This document shows, in pieces, positions 34,732-42,794 of a stretch of 64,000 nt of DNA. Location of the stretch: NCBI RefSeq assembly GCF_036250065.1, contig NZ_CP109199.1:1922001-1986000 (forward strand), written 5' to 3'. The notes under the pieces were generated by a model. That model was not told the origin of the DNA, ran no database searches, and saw nothing but the letters and a program-made list of their open reading frames with translations. The position numbers and the translations under genes were made by a program. Source of the stretch: Micromonospora sp. NBC_01699. GTDB taxonomy: Bacteria; Actinomycetota; Actinomycetes; Mycobacteriales; Micromonosporaceae. How positions within the stretch are numbered: the first letter of the stretch is position 1; each line of letters starts with the position of its first letter.

Positions 34732-34796
34732 GAATGCTGGGCTCCCTTCGTGGTAGGTGCGATCCCGTGACAAAGATACTTTCACGCTCATCTATA

Positions 34797-35018
34797 TCAT
34801 GTTGAGTGCTGGCGCTCAAGACCGGCGTTTGTGGTACTTGCGGTCATCGACCCTGGAATGACACGTCGAAGACGCCAGGCGTTCCGGGGACCGCCGGGAC
34901 AGTCGACCGGCGTAACCTGCGAGAGAATGACGTAACCGTCGGGAACGGGGGATTCCTTACAGACGGTGTTGACCGCGTTGGCGATGGGCAGACAGTACTG
35001 GTGAACGTGGCATTGCAG
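34797..35018 (-). CDS. Possible small Cys-containing protein, start unclear
   Basis: One frame reads ANAVNTVCKESPVPDGYVIL, then SQVTPVDCPGGPRNAWRLRR, resembling short actinobacterial proteins with an SPxPxGYV...NAW core. A perfect Shine-Dalgarno GGGAGGT (35019-35025) is followed 5 nt later by an ATG in a different frame. In-frame initiation would need a CTG next to the RBS, or a frameshift has occurred. It may be a recent pseudogene. The end of the frame contains an 18-bp imperfect palindrome (34802-34819). Confidence 0.35.
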   Translation of the reverse strand: MQCHVHQYCLPIANAVNTVCKESPVPDGYVILSQVTPVDCPGGPRNAWRLRRVIPGSMTASTTNAGLERQHST

Positions 35019-35136
35019 ACCTCCCGATGCTCGCTGGCCGTTCAACGGCAGTCTGTTCGCCGACGGGTCGGCAAACGGCGTCTCCTGATCTGGTCGACGG
35101 ATCGAATCCGCTGCCTCCCGGGCACCCGAACCACCC

Positions 35137-36162
35137 TTATCGACCTTTTTTCGCGACGGCGTCACCGCGAACTATCTCCAGCACCGCGGCGACCAGCCGG
35201 TCCAGCTCTGTGGGGTCGCACAGCACACGGTGGAGGCGGTCGTCGTAGGCCCGGCCGGCGTAGCCGTGCGGGTCCTCCGGCGCCCCGATGTCCGCACCGA
35301 ACACCGTGGCCAGGACCTCGGCGACGACGGTCCGGGCCGGTTCTCCGCGCGCCAGCCTGGCCTGGATGAGCTGGACGGCCGCACCGGCCAGCGAGGTCAG
35401 CAGGCGGTCGTGCCCGCTGGGCGCGTCGGCCGGGGCGAGAGCGGACGCCTCGCCCCGGTGGTCGAGCTGCGGCAGCGCGACGACCGGCGCCTGCTTGTGG
35501 CCGAGCGGCACCTCGACGTACCGCTGGTACCACTGTGGCCGCCGGCCCATCGCCCGCAGCACCGTACGGATGTCGGCGCGGACATCGGCCTCCCCGTACA
35601 CCGACCAGTCGCCGTGGCGCTCGCAGCGCCGTACCATCCAGCTCTCGGTCGGCCACAGGTCGTAGCCCGCGGTGCTCGTGGTGCCCACCCAGACCAGCAT
35701 CTGCGTGGCCAGGTCGACCAGCCAGGGGTCGCCGTCCAGCTCCCTGGCCAGCCAACCCGGCACGCGGGGGCGCTGTAGCGCCCCGTTCTCGCCGCGCCGC
35801 CGACGGTGCCCGTCGACGGTCGCCGGGACCAGCCGGCTGGTGATCCAACCCTCCAGGTTCTCTATTCGTACGCTGGCCTTTCTGGTCACGTCGTCGACAA
35901 CGGCTTCGACGTCGTTCTCGAACCGGTCCAGACAATCCGCCGCCAGGTGACTCACCGAGGCCGCGCAAACAACATGGCCCCGTCGTAATTCGATCTTCTG
36001 GGTGAGTCGTCGGTACACGACCGGCCAGACGATGGAATAGGTCGCGCCCGTCAGCCACAACCGGTGCGATCCGGGGGCACCCGCGATCGTCGCGGCGAGC
36101 AGACCGCGCCGTGCCAGGTCACGAACCTCGTCGGCACCGTCGGTGTGGGTCGATCCGATCAC
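35137..36162 (-). CDS. Conserved hypothetical protein
   Basis: This 341-residue protein starts MIGSTHTDGADEVRDLARRG and contains GSHRLWLTGATYSIVWPVVY, AASVSHLAADCLDRFENDVE, SVRIENLEGWITSRLVPATV, CERHGDWSVYGEADVRADIR and a C-terminal LDRLVAAVLEIVRGD. It is soluble and has no signal peptide. The arrangement (charged helical N-terminus, Arg-rich centre RRRRGENGALQRPRVPGWLA) vaguely recalls sigma-factor-like or HTH-containing replication proteins, but no motif is decisive. I do not recognise the family. Confidence 0.65.
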   Translation of the reverse strand: MIGSTHTDGADEVRDLARRGLLAATIAGAPGSHRLWLTGATYSIVWPVVYRRLTQKIELRRGHVVCAASVSHLAADCLDRFENDVEAVVDDVTRKASVRIENLEGWITSRLVPATVDGHRRRRGENGALQRPRVPGWLARELDGDPWLVDLATQMLVWVGTTSTAGYDLWPTESWMVRRCERHGDWSVYGEADVRADIRTVLRAMGRRPQWYQRYVEVPLGHKQAPVVALPQLDHRGEASALAPADAPSGHDRLLTSLAGAAVQLIQARLARGEPARTVVAEVLATVFGADIGAPEDPHGYAGRAYDDRLHRVLCDPTELDRLVAAVLEIVRGDAVAKKGR

Positions 36163-36475
36163 CGCGCGCTCCCTCGTGTCGGACTAGCGAAGCTGCCCCA
36201 GCCTGGCCCACCGGAATGCGCGCGGTGAACGGCGGGACGAATGGTTTCCGCCGCCGGTCAGGCGCGGGGACAAGCGCCTCCGACGACGGATGTCGGCGAC
36301 ACGGTCCATAACGGGGGTCGATAGGTCGGCCGGACCGGATAAACGTTGTGGACCGGGGAGAGACACCGTTCACGGGGCATGCTGGCGGGGGACTCACCTG
36401 CTGGCCGCGATCGGAGCGAGGCATCCGATCCGGCCGACGACGGCCGAGGCGGGACTCGGCCCCGGTAGGGCGGCG
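36163..36475. other. 313-bp gap without a gene
   Basis: It contains the promoter side of the preceding minus-strand gene and, at its right end, the terminator of the sigma-factor gene. No coding frame is supported. Confidence 0.4.
36442..36461 (-). terminator. Terminator-like hairpin of the sigma-factor gene
   Basis: GGCCGAG and CTCGGCC form a perfect 7-bp stem with a 6-nt loop, 15 bp beyond the stop codon of the minus-strand sigma gene. Confidence 0.5.
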
Positions 36476-37528
36476 TCAGGGCAGGGAGGCGGGCAGCCCG
36501 AAGGACTCGAAGTGAGCGGCGGCGACGAAGGAGGTGACCTCGGTGATCTGCTCGTCGCGAAGGGTCAGGACGTCGATCGACCAGGCGAGGTGCGCCCCGG
36601 CGTCGTCGTTCCAGAGATAGGAGCCCACGGCGGGTTGGCCGTTCGCGCTGGTCGGTAGGTGCCGCCACGTTCCGCACCCGGTCAGCGGCACCCGTACGGC
36701 GAAGTCGGTGACCGCCTCGATGCCGTGGTACCAGTGCTCCAGCGGCGGCATCGACCAGGTGACGTCCTCGGTCAACAGTGCGACCAGGGCCTCGGTGTCA
36801 CCCCGCTCCAGGGCCGCCGAATATCCGGCGACGATCTCTCGTACGCGGGCGTCGCCGATCTTCCGCAGGGTCTGCTGCTGGGCCGGGGACCGGACCTTCT
36901 CGGCCACGATCTTGCGAGCTCGGGCCAGGGCGGAGTTCACCGACGTGGTCGAGGTGTCCATCATGGTGGCGATCTCGGCCGCCGAGAAGCCGAGGACCTC
37001 GAACAGCAGCAGCGCCGCCCGCTGGTTGCCCGGCAGGTGCTGGAGGGCGGCGACGAAGGCGAGCTCGACCGCCTCGCGCTGCTCGTAGCGCGCGCCCGGC
37101 CCGGCCGGCCCGTCGGCGAGGCCCGCATCGGGATAGGGGCCCAGCCAGGCGTTGGGCAGCGCGGTGTCGCCCACCACGGCGTGGTCGCTGGACGGGCCGA
37201 GGTCGACCGGCAGGGCCCGCCGGCCGCGCGCCCCGGCGATGTCCAGGCAGGTACGGGTGGCGACGGTGTAGAGCCACGAGCGCAGCGAGCCGCGGCCCTC
37301 GAAGCGGTCGAGCCCTCGCCACGCCCGCAGCAGGGCGTCCTGTAGCGCGTCGTCGGCATCGTGCGCCGAGCCGAGCATCCGGTAGCAGTGGGCGTGCAGC
37401 TCCCGGCGCAACGGGTGGACGAGGCGGGTGAACGCGGCGCCGTCCCCGTCGCGTGCCCGGACCAGGTCGAGATCTTCGGCTTCCTCGGCCGCGGTGTCCC
37501 GGTGCCGCGAAGAAGAAAGATTGCTCAC
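36476..37528 (-). CDS. ECF-type sigma factor with C-terminal SnoaL-like domain
   Basis: The 350-residue protein has sigma region 2 at about 20-95 (LVRARDGDGAAFTRLVHPLR, SAHDADDALQDALLRAWRGL, FEGRGSLRSWLYTVATRTCL) and region 4 at about 150-205 (LQHLPGNQRAALLLFEVLGF, SAAEIATMMDTSTTSVNSAL). A SnoaL_2-like domain follows (about 215-345: YSAALERGDTEALVALLTED and a cone-shaped-fold pattern). This architecture is that of extended ECF sigma factors regulated by their own C-terminal domain rather than by a classical anti-sigma. The start is a GTG chosen for its distance to region 2. It diverges from a hydrolase gene, a probable target. Confidence 0.88.
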   Translation of the reverse strand: MSNLSSSRHRDTAAEEAEDLDLVRARDGDGAAFTRLVHPLRRELHAHCYRMLGSAHDADDALQDALLRAWRGLDRFEGRGSLRSWLYTVATRTCLDIAGARGRRALPVDLGPSSDHAVVGDTALPNAWLGPYPDAGLADGPAGPGARYEQREAVELAFVAALQHLPGNQRAALLLFEVLGFSAAEIATMMDTSTTSVNSALARARKIVAEKVRSPAQQQTLRKIGDARVREIVAGYSAALERGDTEALVALLTEDVTWSMPPLEHWYHGIEAVTDFAVRVPLTGCGTWRHLPTSANGQPAVGSYLWNDDAGAHLAWSIDVLTLRDEQITEVTSFVAAAHFESFGLPASLP

Positions 37529-37600
37529 GAGCGACGATTCTGCCCTACGGCGGGAGTCATCAATTGCGACCGAGTGGTGAGCACCAGCTAGGAGACCTCG

Positions 37601-38434
37601 ATGTACGACGCCTCGACCGTTCCCGCCGCGTCCCGGACCCTTGAGGTTTTCGGCGCGCGCCTGCACTACGAGATCCGGGGCCGGGGTCCGCTGGTGGCGC
37701 TCGTCGGCTCCCCGATGGACGCCGACGCGTTCGCGGCGCTGGCCGACCTGCTCGCCGCCGACCACACCGTACTCACCACCGACCCGCGCGGGATCAACCG
37801 CAGCCCGGTCGACGACCCCGAGCTGCCGTCGACCCCGCAGCTGCGTGGCGACGACCTCGCCCGGCTCCTGGCCCACCTCGATGCCGGCCCGGCCACGGTC
37901 CTGGGCTCCAGCGGCGGCGCCGTCAGCGCGTTGGCGCTCGCCCAGGCCCACCCCGAGCGGGTGCACACCGTGATCGCCCACGAGCCTCCGCTGGTCGAGC
38001 TGATCGCGGACCGCGAGCGGGTCCACGCCGAGACCGAGGAGATCATCGCCGCCCATCTCGCCGGCGACACGCCGGGGGCGTGGGCGAGGTTCCTGGCCCA
38101 GGCCGACATCACCGTGCCCGACGAGGTGTTCGAGATGATGTTCGGCGGGGAACGCGAGCCGCAGCAGGCCGCCGACGAGCACCGCTGGTTCGCGTACGAG
38201 CTGCGTTGGACCACCCGCTGGCGGCCCGATCTCGCCGCCCTGCGCTCGGCGGGAACCCGGATCGTCGTCGGCATCGGTGAGCAGTCGGACGGTCAACTCT
38301 GCGACCGTACGTCGAGGGCGCTCGCCACGGCGCTCGGCGTCGAGCCCACGGTCTTCCCCGGCGATCACACCGGTTTCGCCGACGACCCCGACCGGTTCGC
38401 CGGTCGACTGCGTGACGTTCTGGGGGAGAGCTGA
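37601..38434 (+). CDS. Alpha/beta hydrolase
   Basis: AGGAGA 7 nt before the ATG fixes the start of this 277-residue protein. It has VALVGSPMDADAF in the oxyanion position, TDPRGINRSPVDDP, the nucleophile elbow LGSSGGAVSALAL (Ser at about 105), the acid region IVVGIGEQSDGQ and the catalytic His in FPGDHTGFADDPDRF. The HG dipeptide typical of many hydrolases is replaced by GS. It is divergent from the SnoaL-tailed sigma gene, a frequent arrangement in actinomycetes, and is probably part of that regulon. Confidence 0.87.
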   Translation: MYDASTVPAASRTLEVFGARLHYEIRGRGPLVALVGSPMDADAFAALADLLAADHTVLTTDPRGINRSPVDDPELPSTPQLRGDDLARLLAHLDAGPATVLGSSGGAVSALALAQAHPERVHTVIAHEPPLVELIADRERVHAETEEIIAAHLAGDTPGAWARFLAQADITVPDEVFEMMFGGEREPQQAADEHRWFAYELRWTTRWRPDLAALRSAGTRIVVGIGEQSDGQLCDRTSRALATALGVEPTVFPGDHTGFADDPDRFAGRLRDVLGES

Positions 38435-38467
38435 ACGACCGGAGGTGGAGCTGCCGGCCCGGTGTGG

Positions 38468-38887
38468 TCAGAGGCCCTGTCCGACCTCGACCAGGTACCC
38501 GTCGGGGTCGCGCAGGTAGCAGCGGATCTCCGTACCGTGGTCCTTCGGCTCGGTGATGAAGTCCGCGCCGCGCTCCTTCCACTGCGCGTACAGCTTCCGG
38601 ATGTCGGTGACCCGGACGTTCATCGCGCAGCTCAGGGTGTTGGCGTCGGCCGGGGCCTTGGCCTGCACCGTCGGCTTGTCGTCGGTGGGGCCGCCCTCGA
38701 CGTTGATGATGATGTAGCTGTTGAAGAATCTCATGATCAACGGGCTGCTCTCGTGGACGCAGGTGGCGCCGAACACCCGCTCGTAGAACTCCCGCGACCG
38801 GTCCAGGTCCCGGACGATGAGCAGGGTCGCGAGGAACATCCCGTCCTCGGGCTTGAAGTAGTCGGGTGCCGGGTTGGCCAAGGTCAT
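38468..38887 (-). CDS. VOC (glyoxalase-like) family protein
   Basis: The 139-residue protein has the paired beta-alpha-beta-beta-beta modules of the vicinal oxygen chelate fold: LLIVRDLDRSREFYERVFGA near residue 22, NSYIIINVEGGP, SCAMNVRVTDIRKLYAQWKE and EIRCYLRDPDGYLVEVGQG. The final DPDGYLVE is the classic C-terminal metal-ligand motif. Members include glyoxalases, dioxygenases and antibiotic-binding proteins; the function here is unknown. GGGGGAAA precedes the chosen ATG. Confidence 0.86.
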   Translation of the reverse strand: MTLANPAPDYFKPEDGMFLATLLIVRDLDRSREFYERVFGATCVHESSPLIMRFFNSYIIINVEGGPTDDKPTVQAKAPADANTLSCAMNVRVTDIRKLYAQWKERGADFITEPKDHGTEIRCYLRDPDGYLVEVGQGL

Positions 38888-38945
38888 GATTTTCCCCCTG
38901 TGCTGCCGAAGGTGGCGCGGCATTCCCGGACGGACCAGGCCGAAA

Positions 38946-39977
38946 CTACGGGTTCAGGACGATCTTCCCGGCGACGGTGCCGGATTCGGCCAGCCGCAGC
39001 GCGTCGGCGGTGCGGGCGAGCGGCAGTTGGGCGGCGATCCGGGCGGTGACCTCACCGCGTTGCAGGGCGGCGAACACCTGGGTGAGGTCGGCGCCCAACC
39101 GGGCGCGGAACCGGTTCCTGGACAGGAAGCGCCCGGCCCAGATGTTGAAGAAGTAGGCGTGGCGGCCGTTGGGCAGCGCGTTCCACAGCCATACCCGGCC
39201 GAGCAGTTTGAGCACCGGCCACTGCTTGGACCCGGTGTCGTCGCGGGTGGAGGCGCTGCCGTACGAGACGAGCGTGCCGCCGGGTGCGAGCAGGCGCCAG
39301 GAGTCGAGGATGCCGCGACCGCCGACGTGGTCGAAGACCGCGTCGACGCCACCGGGGGCGAGTTCGCGGACCCGTACGGCGAGGTCCTCGGCGCGGGAGT
39401 CGACGGGCCTGACCCCCTGCTCGCGCAGGGCGTCGTGGTGTCGCGCGGACGCCGTACCGATCACGGTCACGCCCGCCGCCTGGGCGAGCTGGACCAGGAC
39501 CGAGCCGACGCCGCCGTTGGCGCCGTGTACGAGGATGGTCTGCCCGGCGCGGATCCGTGCCCTGCGGTGCAGCATCTGCCAGGCGGTGATGCCGTTGAGC
39601 ACCACGGTCTCGGCCTCCGCCGGGTCGATCCCGTCGGGCACCGGCACCACGTCGGCCGCCTCGACGAGCACGTGGCTGGCCCAGCCGCCGACCTTCACCA
39701 GTGCGGCCACCCGGGTGCCGGCCAGCCCCGGCTCGACGCCCTCGCCGGTCGCGAGGATCGTGCCGACCAGGTCGTAGCCCGGCACGAACGGGAACGCCGG
39801 TTGGTCGTAGTAGCGGCCGCGACGCATCTGCTGCTCGGCGAAGGAGACCCCGGTCGCCTCCATCCTGATCACGACCTGGCCGGCACCGGCCGTCGGGACG
39901 GTTCCGCGCCGGATCTGTAGCCCCTCCGGCTCGACCTTGCCCGGCAGCACGACCTCGACGAGTCCTTCGACGTTCAT
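38946..39977 (-). CDS. Medium-chain NADP-dependent oxidoreductase (quinone-reductase type)
   Basis: AGGAGGT before the ATG fixes the start. The 343-residue protein has a GroES-like half (GQVVIRMEATGVSFAEQQMR, FPFVPGYDLVGTILATGEGV) and a Rossmann half with TILVHGANGGVGSVLVQLAQ at about 143-162, followed by VFDHVGGRGILDSWRLLAPG. No zinc-ligand Cys are present. The class reduces quinones or alkenals using NADPH. It is divergent from a TetR gene and shares an inverted-repeat operator region with it, so it is probably TetR-controlled and inducible. Confidence 0.9.
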   Translation of the reverse strand: MNVEGLVEVVLPGKVEPEGLQIRRGTVPTAGAGQVVIRMEATGVSFAEQQMRRGRYYDQPAFPFVPGYDLVGTILATGEGVEPGLAGTRVAALVKVGGWASHVLVEAADVVPVPDGIDPAEAETVVLNGITAWQMLHRRARIRAGQTILVHGANGGVGSVLVQLAQAAGVTVIGTASARHHDALREQGVRPVDSRAEDLAVRVRELAPGGVDAVFDHVGGRGILDSWRLLAPGGTLVSYGSASTRDDTGSKQWPVLKLLGRVWLWNALPNGRHAYFFNIWAGRFLSRNRFRARLGADLTQVFAALQRGEVTARIAAQLPLARTADALRLAESGTVAGKIVLNP

Positions 39978-40002
39978 GACGACCTCCTGTTACTCGCTGT
40001 TG

Positions 40003-40023
40003 TGTTAGTTATAAGTTCTAACA
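40003..40023. promoter_or_regulatory. Probable TetR operator between the oxidoreductase and tetR genes
   Basis: TGTTAG and CTAACA are perfect 6-bp arms around TTATAAGTT. A related TCTAAC-TAAAT word lies at about 40060-40071. The AT-rich repeat sits about 26 bp upstream of the oxidoreductase start, suitable for repression. The binding protein is inferred from the divergent TetR gene. Confidence 0.5.
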
Positions 40024-40113
40024 GTGTCGCGAGGGTGGCGTCAAGGGTTTCCGTGATAGCGTCTAACTAAATCTTGAGTGTGTAGCCAGGCGGTGTGGGG
40101 AAGGCGGCAGGCC

Positions 40114-40761
40114 ATGGCGGAAGCGGGTACGAAGACCCCGCGCGAGCGCTACCGCGCCCAGGTGCGTACGGAGATCAAGGAACGTGCGTGGCGGCAGATC
40201 GGCGAGGCCGGGGCGTCCGCGCTCTCGCTCAACGCCATCGCCAAGCAGATGGGCCTGAGCGGGCCCGCGCTCTACCGGTACTACGCCAACCGCGACGAGC
40301 TGATCACCGAACTCGTCACGGACGCGTACCGGAGCCTCGCCGACACCTTCCGTGCGACCGCCGAGACCGGCGCCGACCTGACCGCGCTGGCCAACGCCAT
40401 CCGCGCCTGGGCCCTGGAAGATCCTCAACGGTACTTTCTCGTCTACGGCACGCCCGTCCCCGGTTACCACGCGCCCGACGACGTAACCCGGATCGCGTCC
40501 GAGATCATGGCGGCTCTGCTCGACGCCTGTGTCGTACTGCCCTCGGATCGCCCGCCGACACCGTTCGACGCGCACCTCGAAGGCCACCGGCAATGGGCGG
40601 GCGACCATTCCGCCCCGCCTGCGGCGCTGCATCGTGCCCTGACCTTCTGGACCCGGCTGCACGGCATCCTGTCCCTGGAACTGGCCGGTCATTTCACCGG
40701 AATGGGGTTCGACCCGGCCCGGCTGTTCGCGGCCGAACTGGACGGCCTGTTGAGGCGCTGA
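40114..40761 (+). CDS. TetR/AcrR-family regulator
   Basis: The 215-residue protein has an N-terminal helix-turn-helix (RYRAQVRTEIKERAWRQIGE, ASALSLNAIAKQMGLSGPAL, YRYYANRDELI) and a C-terminal WHG-like ligand domain with YFLVYGTPVPGYHAP and ALTFWTRLHGILSLELAGHF. The latter matches the TetR_C_13/WHG subfamily common in actinomycetes. The ATG follows a GGAAGGCGG segment; an upstream ATG would add twelve unlikely residues. It is the probable repressor of the divergent oxidoreductase. Confidence 0.87.
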   Translation: MAEAGTKTPRERYRAQVRTEIKERAWRQIGEAGASALSLNAIAKQMGLSGPALYRYYANRDELITELVTDAYRSLADTFRATAETGADLTALANAIRAWALEDPQRYFLVYGTPVPGYHAPDDVTRIASEIMAALLDACVVLPSDRPPTPFDAHLEGHRQWAGDHSAPPAALHRALTFWTRLHGILSLELAGHFTGMGFDPARLFAAELDGLLRR

Positions 40762-41359
40762 CCGCGCCGCGCCACCTCGTCACCGCCGGGCGGCAAGGAA
40801 TCCGGAGTTCCGCGACAACCGCCCGGAAATGCCACCTCCGGCCGACGAGATCAAATTCGATCGGTACGGCGCGGCCGGCGGCCGAGTCGTTGCCCCGTAC
40901 GTCGCCGGAAGTCGGCCCCCACGCACTCGTGATCACCTTCGGCGGCCGGATCGTCCGCGCACCATAATCGAGACTCGTCGGACCGGTTGCATCGGACACC
41001 GGATGCGTCCGTGCTCCCGCTTGACGCGATTTGACGCCTTTGTGGTGGCGGTGGAGTGGGGTGGGCCCGGTCGGCGCCATCGAGGCAGTGGTCTGCGGGG
41101 GGAATTGCGATCCGTCGGTGCGTTTACCGTGCCCCGATCGTCGAGCGAATGGGCCGCATCCTCTCTCGTTCATGCGTAGCCCGCCAAGCGTTCACACTCA
41201 TCTCCACTGACGGTTATCGCCTACTTGCAGTATGCATCTTCGGGGCCGAACCATCCGGTGTTTCCGGTATGTGGCCTATCTGAGTAAAGTCCCATGACTC
41301 GCAGCTATGCAAAGCCATGCCCCTTCGGGTGTCGGGATGGCGGGACGGAGCAATCTCGC
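40762..41359. other. 598-bp gap without a supportable gene
   Basis: No RBS-led frame resembles a protein on either strand. A GCATC-N8-GATGC inverted repeat occurs near 40990-41008. Base composition drops near 41180-41290, where the promoter of the downstream gene must lie. Confidence 0.35.
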
Positions 41360-41740
41360 ATGACTGCTGACCGCGGACCGGTCGCGCAGTTCCGTATATA
41401 TCGGACCTTACAAGGGATGATCATTTGGCGTCTGGTGGCGTCCAACAATCGGGTGCTCGGCATGTCGGCGGCCACATTCTCCGCGATGGACGGTGCGGTC
41501 GCCGCAGTACGCCAGATCCGCAGAGAGGCGCGCCTTGCCTTGATCGAACTGGTGCACGTGCCCGCCCCCGGCCAGGATTGGACGTGGCGGATGTTCGACG
41601 AGGGCGGGGAACTGACGGCGCTCTCTCCCCGCAGCTACAAGAGGCGTATCGACTGCCACCACGCACTCGAACGGTTCCGGATGGCCGCGCCGGAGGCCGT
41701 GGTGGACTCGGCCGTGGGCCGGCGGGGTCGCTTCTGGTGA
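41360..41740 (+). CDS. Hypothetical protein resembling DUF1508 repeats
   Basis: The 126-residue protein begins MTADRGPVAQFRIYRTLQGM and shows two similar beta-beta-alpha units: QFRIYRTLQGMIIWRLVASN with SAMDGAVAAVRQIRREARLA, then DWTWRMFDEGGELTALSPRS with RIDCHHALERFRMAAPEA. This pattern resembles the YegP/DUF1508 fold, whose function is unknown. GGAG lies 9 nt before the ATG. The downstream neighbour is the LPXTG gene of the Pst locus, over 200 bp away, so co-transcription is uncertain. Confidence 0.6.
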   Translation: MTADRGPVAQFRIYRTLQGMIIWRLVASNNRVLGMSAATFSAMDGAVAAVRQIRREARLALIELVHVPAPGQDWTWRMFDEGGELTALSPRSYKRRIDCHHALERFRMAAPEAVVDSAVGRRGRFW

Positions 41741-41836
41741 GCAGTGTCAAGCGCCCGTACCCGGTCGGTCGCCGATATCCGGGAACGAATCCTCCCGCGA
41801 TTTCGCCATTTCCCGGAGGCGTGTCCTTTGTGGTCC

Positions 41837-41843
41837 GTTCACC
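41837..41843 (+). promoter_or_regulatory. Candidate PHO-box unit upstream of the Pst locus
   Basis: GTTCACC matches the core of actinobacterial PhoP direct-repeat units. It lies 107 bp before the LPXTG gene that opens the phosphate locus. Only one good unit is visible, so this is weak evidence for PhoR-PhoP control. Confidence 0.3.
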
Positions 41844-41949
41844 ATGGCGCGATGCCACAGTAACCGCGCATCGATTGTCTGGGCCGCGAGTTCGCGTGGG
41901 CATCCCCGCGCCCGTCGACACCCCCCCCGTCTACAGGAGGAGAAGGACC

Positions 41950-42786
41950 GTGCCCCGCAGGCTGCCGAAGCCATCCCGGATACGACTCGCCCGATCGTTC
42001 GGAGCCGCGACCATCGCCGCCGGGTTGAGCATCGGCGTCGCAGCCGTGCCGGTGCTGGTCGCTCCCGCGGGTGCGGCCCCGGTGGGCACGATCACCCTCG
42101 AACCGGTCAGTGGCGCCCTCACCGACGCGCCGTTCGCCGCCTTCACCGCCAGCGGCCCCTGTCCGGCCGGGTTCGGCACCGCGGCCGACATGTTCCTCTA
42201 CAACGACGCGGTGCAGCCGTTCAGCCTGATCTCCCTCGCCGGCCCCGACCTGGACCAGGCACCGGTGAGCGGCACGATCAGCGGATCCCTCGCCGATCTG
42301 GCCCAGGCCGGCGGCGTGCTCGACCTGCCCGAGGGCGCCTACGTGCTTGAGCTGACCTGCTACAACGACGAGTTCAGCGTGGCTCCGGACACCCTCACGG
42401 GGCGGATCGCGATCGCCGACGGACAGTGGCAGGTGGTGACGGGCGGCGGCCCGACCGGTACGCCGACCGCTACCCCCACCGGTACGCCCACCGCGACCCC
42501 GACCGGTACGCCGACCGACTCGCCCAGCCCGACTCCCACCTCGACGCCGACCGCGACCCCGTCGGCGACGCCGACCGAGTCACCGGACCCGACCCCCACG
42601 GAGAGCGACTCCCCGACGCCGACCCCGACCGAGACCGACGACCCGCCCGGGTCGCTGCCACAGACCGGTAGCAGTGGTCTGGACACCTACCTCTACCTGG
42701 CCCTGGTGCTGATCGCGTCCGGCGCGACGCTGATGCTCTGGGACCGCCGGCAGCGGCTGCTCGCCGCCGCCCCGACCGGCCACTGA
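41950..42786 (+). CDS. LPXTG surface protein at the head of the Pst operon
   Basis: A long purine-rich RBS (AGGAGGAGAAGG) precedes the GTG. The 278-residue product has a Sec signal peptide (ARSFGAATIAAGLSIGVAAV, cleavage near AGA). A beta-rich domain of about 110 residues follows with two Cys (SGPCPAG and LTCYND). Then comes a Thr-Pro-rich wall-spanning stalk of about 60 residues (TPTATPTGTPTATP units). The sorting signal is LPQTG, a hydrophobic helix and WDRRQRL. It should be covalently anchored to peptidoglycan by a housekeeping sortase. It lies 8 bp before pstC, suggesting it presents or channels phosphate at the wall. Confidence 0.85.
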   Translation: MPRRLPKPSRIRLARSFGAATIAAGLSIGVAAVPVLVAPAGAAPVGTITLEPVSGALTDAPFAAFTASGPCPAGFGTAADMFLYNDAVQPFSLISLAGPDLDQAPVSGTISGSLADLAQAGGVLDLPEGAYVLELTCYNDEFSVAPDTLTGRIAIADGQWQVVTGGGPTGTPTATPTGTPTATPTGTPTDSPSPTPTSTPTATPSATPTESPDPTPTESDSPTPTPTETDDPPGSLPQTGSSGLDTYLYLALVLIASGATLMLWDRRQRLLAAAPTGH

Positions 42787-42794
42787 GGTCCGGC

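Noticed and set aside
40829-41179. Open frame in the gap before the DUF1508-like gene
   Set aside because: Arg/Pro-rich translation, no RBS, no family resemblance; treated as non-coding.
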